The notes under the pieces were generated by a model, which had not been told where the DNA came from, ran no database searches, and saw only the letters and a list, made by a program, of their open reading frames with translations. The translations under genes were made by a program, and so were the position numbers. DNA of 64,000 bases from Simmondsia chinensis (Eukaryota; Streptophyta; Magnoliopsida; Caryophyllales; Simmondsiaceae), in NCBI GenBank assembly GCA_018398585.1, contig JAGTTD010000022.1, forward strand, positions 3,871,501-3,935,500, given 5' to 3'. This document shows positions 60,950 to 64,000 of this stretch, one piece after another. The stretch's first letter is position 1. Every line of letters starts with the position of its first letter.

Positions 60950-61500
60950 CATAAATACAATAATGCGAAAATAATATAAATGCGGAAGTAAACACATGAA
61001 AGCGTTTAGAAAGCAAAGGGAAAGATTAGGCACACAAGTACATTTGGACACTTAGAACAATTGAGAGAGACAGTTTAGACGGAATGGGTTGATCACCCGT
61101 GGCAAATGCCTTGCCATCTTATTTATAGACAGAGATACATAAAATGAAAGAATATATCTCTTCACAAAAGGATATATAACTAAATATGTGCATGCATGAC
61201 ACGGTTGGGATACACCCCCCTATGGTAACCGTGTGCAGGCATCTATTCTAAGTACATAAATATGACCACACAAGGAAGGGACATGTCCCCTCATGCGATG
61301 CGCATGCATGAACCGTGTGCCAAGCACAAGAGACACGCCTGTTTGTCGCATGGGACACGCCTCTTCCCCCATACATGAACCTAAACACATGAGTCCACAC
61401 TTGAATGCTCCGGAGTGATCTAGCACGTCCTAGATCCTTCTAGAGTATTCCAAAACACTAAGCCTACTTAACTAAAAATCCTACTAAAATAGGCCGTGTG
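60950..61500 (-). repeat. LTR-like sequence, probable solo LTR
   Basis: In minus orientation it shows a TATA-like TCTATAAATAAGATGG (plus cttatttatagac, near 61,120), upstream CATGCATG/ACACGG words repeated at 61,190-61,330, and a leader with GCGGAAGT-type words (tgcggaagtaaac) as in copia LTR U5. No duplications found, so the boundaries are guesses. Confidence 0.35.
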
Positions 61501-62190
61501 TGACATTGAGTCATTTTAGTTTTGGGACAAACGTGTTGTATCATTTCAAACTTATAGTCATCTTAGGTTGAATTTGAGATGTGTCGCTCCTTTTTAAGTT
61601 TCGGTAATATTAAGTGGGGTCATTTTTAGGTTTCAGGTTAATGGAGTTTATATGTAATTACAATTCCTTACCCCCAGTCTAAGGAATTGAAAAGTATGAT
61701 TTTAATTTAAAATCCAATTCCTTTGAATTCGGCAATGAAATTCAATTTTGAATTCCAGCAGGTGAATCAAACAACATAATTGAAATTTTGAGTCTCAATT
61801 CTAGTCTCAACCCCTATTCTAAGCTATTTTCGGGCTCCGAACGGGACCTTAATAAATTTAGATTTAACAAGAGCACATTATTTATAAAATTAGAATAATA
61901 ATATAGTAGGAGGAATAAGTATTTGGAACAACGTTGTTGTATAAAGTTTGACTTCATGTAAGATTTATGCAGCATTTGAGAACGACCTCACTGACTCTCG
62001 CTGTCAACAAGTAGCTTGTACGGAATTGCGATTTGATTTTCTTTTTATCTTATAATATTTTTTTATTATATATTATTTATATATACGTATGTATTAAGTA
62101 TTATATGACTACAAAGATATGCATCAATTGTTTTGCACTCTTGGAGGCATTCTCCGTGTTTGGGTTCATCCTAAAAAAAAGAAGCAGCGC
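61501..62190. other. unassigned DNA
   Basis: A MITE-like right end (CGGGCTCCGAACGGGACC, about 61,833) and paired AATTC-rich words at 61,690-61,800, but no matching left end. Confidence 0.4.
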
Positions 62191-62199
62191 AAGATAAAG

Positions 62200-62465
62200 T
62201 CAAGTCATTGATACGTTTTTAATTTCCTTCTAAGTTTAAATTTGAATTTTCTGCTAATATTTTAAATCTTTCCTCCATTATTCAAATTTCTCCCCATCTT
62301 TAATTTGAATTTTCCTCCTGTACTTGCTATATTATCTCTATAAATAGGCATAACTTTACATTAGAACAATCATCAATGAAATCAATATCATTTTCTTTGT
62401 CTCTATGCTTTCATTTCCTATTTTAGTCAATTTCTGTTTAGCTATCATCCTTCTTCAACCAGCAG
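62200..62465 (+). promoter_or_regulatory. LTR-like promoter stretch (TATA box)
   Basis: TCTATAAATAGGC at about 62,336, about 30 bp upstream of a CA-containing start-like region (acattagaacaatcatcaat), followed by gaaatcaatatcattttctt, as in R/U5 of plant LTRs. No frame follows. Probably an LTR fragment and not a host promoter. Confidence 0.35.
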
Positions 62466-62533
62466 CTGATACTAGAACTTTACGAGATGTCGATTTTTGT
62501 ATCACGAGTTCTCTCATTACTTATCGGAAAAAA
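62466..62533 (+). mobile_element. LINE 3' end scrap
   Basis: ATGTCGATTTTTGTATCACG, AGTTCTCTCATTACTTATCG and GAAAAAA. Same terminus type as 4.8, 13.3 and 15.05 kb. Confidence 0.35.
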
Positions 62534-62924
62534 TACATATATACACACTTTTTAAAATTTTGAATATTATATGATTTAATAATATTTCTAAACAATTTAA
62601 ATGCTTGTTTTTATAAATTAGGTATTTTTATCATATATTTTAATTATGTAAATTGATCTATATGCTTACATGTGTCATAATACTTTTCATCGCCGCCGTT
62701 GTGACACATGGCAAAAGATTTATGTTTTTGATGTTGATTGTCTGCTTTTTGAAAATTATTATTTATTAATCTTCGTTATATTTTGTATTATATAACTCCA
62801 GATAATCGTGCCAGCTAAGCTTTAGGAAGCTTCTATACGGATGTATTTGGTTCATCTATTTTTTAGAATATTTTTTTGTATTATATTTGTTTGAATATTA
62901 GTTATATTATTAAGAATTCTATAT

Positions 62925-63085
62925 ATGAGTTGTAGTGTAGAAAAGATTAACATATAAGTTTAGTAGGTTACATCATCTAATGCCAGTTGATTTTATGATA
63001 GAACTTTACTTAGGCTTATATATAAATTTTATGTATACCAACACCGTAGATCGTGCCCGAAAGGCTGGTGAAATTTAACATATAT
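62925..63085 (+). repeat. degenerate TRIM LTR remnant
   Basis: gagttgtagtgtagaaaaga, ataagtttagtaggttacat, ccagttgattttatgataga, acttaggcttatatataaat, cgtgcccgaaaggctggtga and aaatttaaca follow the TRIM LTR order to its AACA end. Confidence 0.55.
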
Positions 63086-64000
63086 CTTTTGATGATATAC
63101 TGTTTTGTTATTGAATATGAAAATGTCTTCTTGTTAAATTTTGGTATGTATGTATGTGTATTAATTGTATTTTCTTGAATGAATTAAGTTAAAACGGGAA
63201 ATATCCGCTACTTTTGGATATACAAGCGAAATCATGTGATCTATAAATACATTGAAAACAATGGACTGAGCTGTTCTAAGTTTTGAAATTTAGTACCTAA
63301 AATTTCAAGGGTAGGTCCATCCTTTCGCTCATTTGCTCGTTATACCAAGCTTGGGTAACTCGTGCTTAGTGCCATGATAGCTGTCATGCCTAGTCTTGTC
63401 CAATTTGTGTTTCTTGAGGCGCACTATGGACCGTTGGTTGAGTGGATTGGTAATCGAATGGTGGAGATTGGCTAACGTGGCTCGACTTCCTCAGCACAAC
63501 CACAATGTGTACTTATATGTACAAAGCCCTAGTGTGCTACAGACTTGAATCGAGTTGGCTTAGTCCACTTTGTCAACACGTCCATTAAAAAACCATGCTC
63601 CACATGTAAGTACAAAATCTCGATCATGGCGTAGGCGTATAGAAGGGTGGATCATACTATCGTGGAAAGCCACGGGGATTGGTGGTAGCAGATTATGTTA
63701 GTGGTAGTGAACAGGTGGTTATGGTGGGCATGTTCGTGGCATGATACAGTGGTGGAAGGTGTGTTGTTAGTAGTTTTATTGGCGGTGTCAAGCCGTATTG
63801 GTAGTTTGGCCTATAGTAAGAGTGAAACTAGATGGTGGAAATATATAGCTAATATAGTATTTCTGCATTATGTTTCTGAATAAATTGTGTAAAATATTCA
63901 ATATTTAGTCATATTTAGTTTATTTACAAATTACTGTTTTATGTTTAAGCTTTGAATAATAGATAATAGAAACCTCTTTGTAAGCAAACATATAAAATCA
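63086..64000. other. unassigned DNA
   Basis: No supported gene. The 62-codon frame at 63,695 is low-complexity (Val/Trp/Leu from a TGGTGG-rich stretch) and not convincing. Confidence 0.5.

Noticed and set aside
63695..63883. 62-codon frame near the right edge
   Set aside because: Low-complexity TGGTGG-derived residues, no homologous motif seen.

Overview
This is nuclear DNA from a flowering plant, most likely a eudicot. The reasons are an AT-rich background, Ty1/copia and Ty3/gypsy polyproteins of plant type, retrotransposon primer-binding sites complementary to plant initiator-Met tRNA (TGGTATCAGAGC), Au-like (TTG)n-tailed SINE ends, a plant 5S rRNA sequence inside a SINE, TRIMs, a Helitron terminus and many fold-back MITEs. 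I cannot name the species. I find no ordinary cellular gene. Every open reading frame that I can interpret belongs to a transposable element, so the window reads as a repeat graveyard and nesting ground.

Layout. 1-3.2 kb: 3' part of a plus-strand copia element (integrase, RT, RNase H, 3' LTR), apparently inserted into a SINE. 3.4-20.5 kb: MITEs, TRIM LTRs, LINE 3' ends, a (TTG)n-tailed retroposon with a perfect 19-bp target duplication (17.0 kb), and long unassigned AT-rich stretches. 20.7-21.9 kb: seven 168-bp tandem units, mostly alternating between two types, followed by a gypsy LTR. 24.9-25.5 kb: a TRIM with 72-bp LTRs, split by a solo LTR. 27.3-30.2 kb: gag-protease-only copia element 'A'. 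30.35-33.8 kb: gypsy element 'A', which has lost its PBS, gag and protease. 35.8-37.9 kb: deleted short-LTR copia 'D'. 38.0-46.4 kb: gypsy element 'B', one LTR of which has received a whole copia element ('B') and a truncated SINE. 46.6-47.8 kb: two related LTRs in inverted orientation. 47.9-51.1 kb: a SINE with a full-length 120-nt 5S rRNA head, interrupted by copia 'C', a close relative of 'A'. 52-55.9 kb: palindromic AT-rich repeats and a Helitron 3' end with a replication-protein-A-like fragment. 56.3-58 kb: decayed copia 'E' carrying a solo LTR of the A/C family. 58-64 kb: LINE ends, a MITE, LTR-like pieces and unassigned sequence.

How the parts fit together. Target-site duplications (TSDs) let the order of many insertions be read directly: GTTTG for copia A, ACATA for gypsy A, CTAAG for gypsy B, CCATG for copia B, TGCTC for copia C, GTCTT and GGTTC for solo LTRs, and 16-19 bp for the SINE-like elements. 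Copia A, B and C are all 2.9-3.0 kb and keep gag and protease but lack most of integrase and all of the RT catalytic core. They would therefore need proteins supplied by other elements. Many of the stop codons that break these frames look like C-to-T changes (CAG to TAG, CGA to TGA), as expected from decay of methylated DNA.

The most unusual items are the 5S-rRNA-headed SINE, the alternating 168-bp satellite, and several 14-25 bp insertions consisting of almost nothing but a LINE poly(A) end flanked by 12-17 bp duplications.
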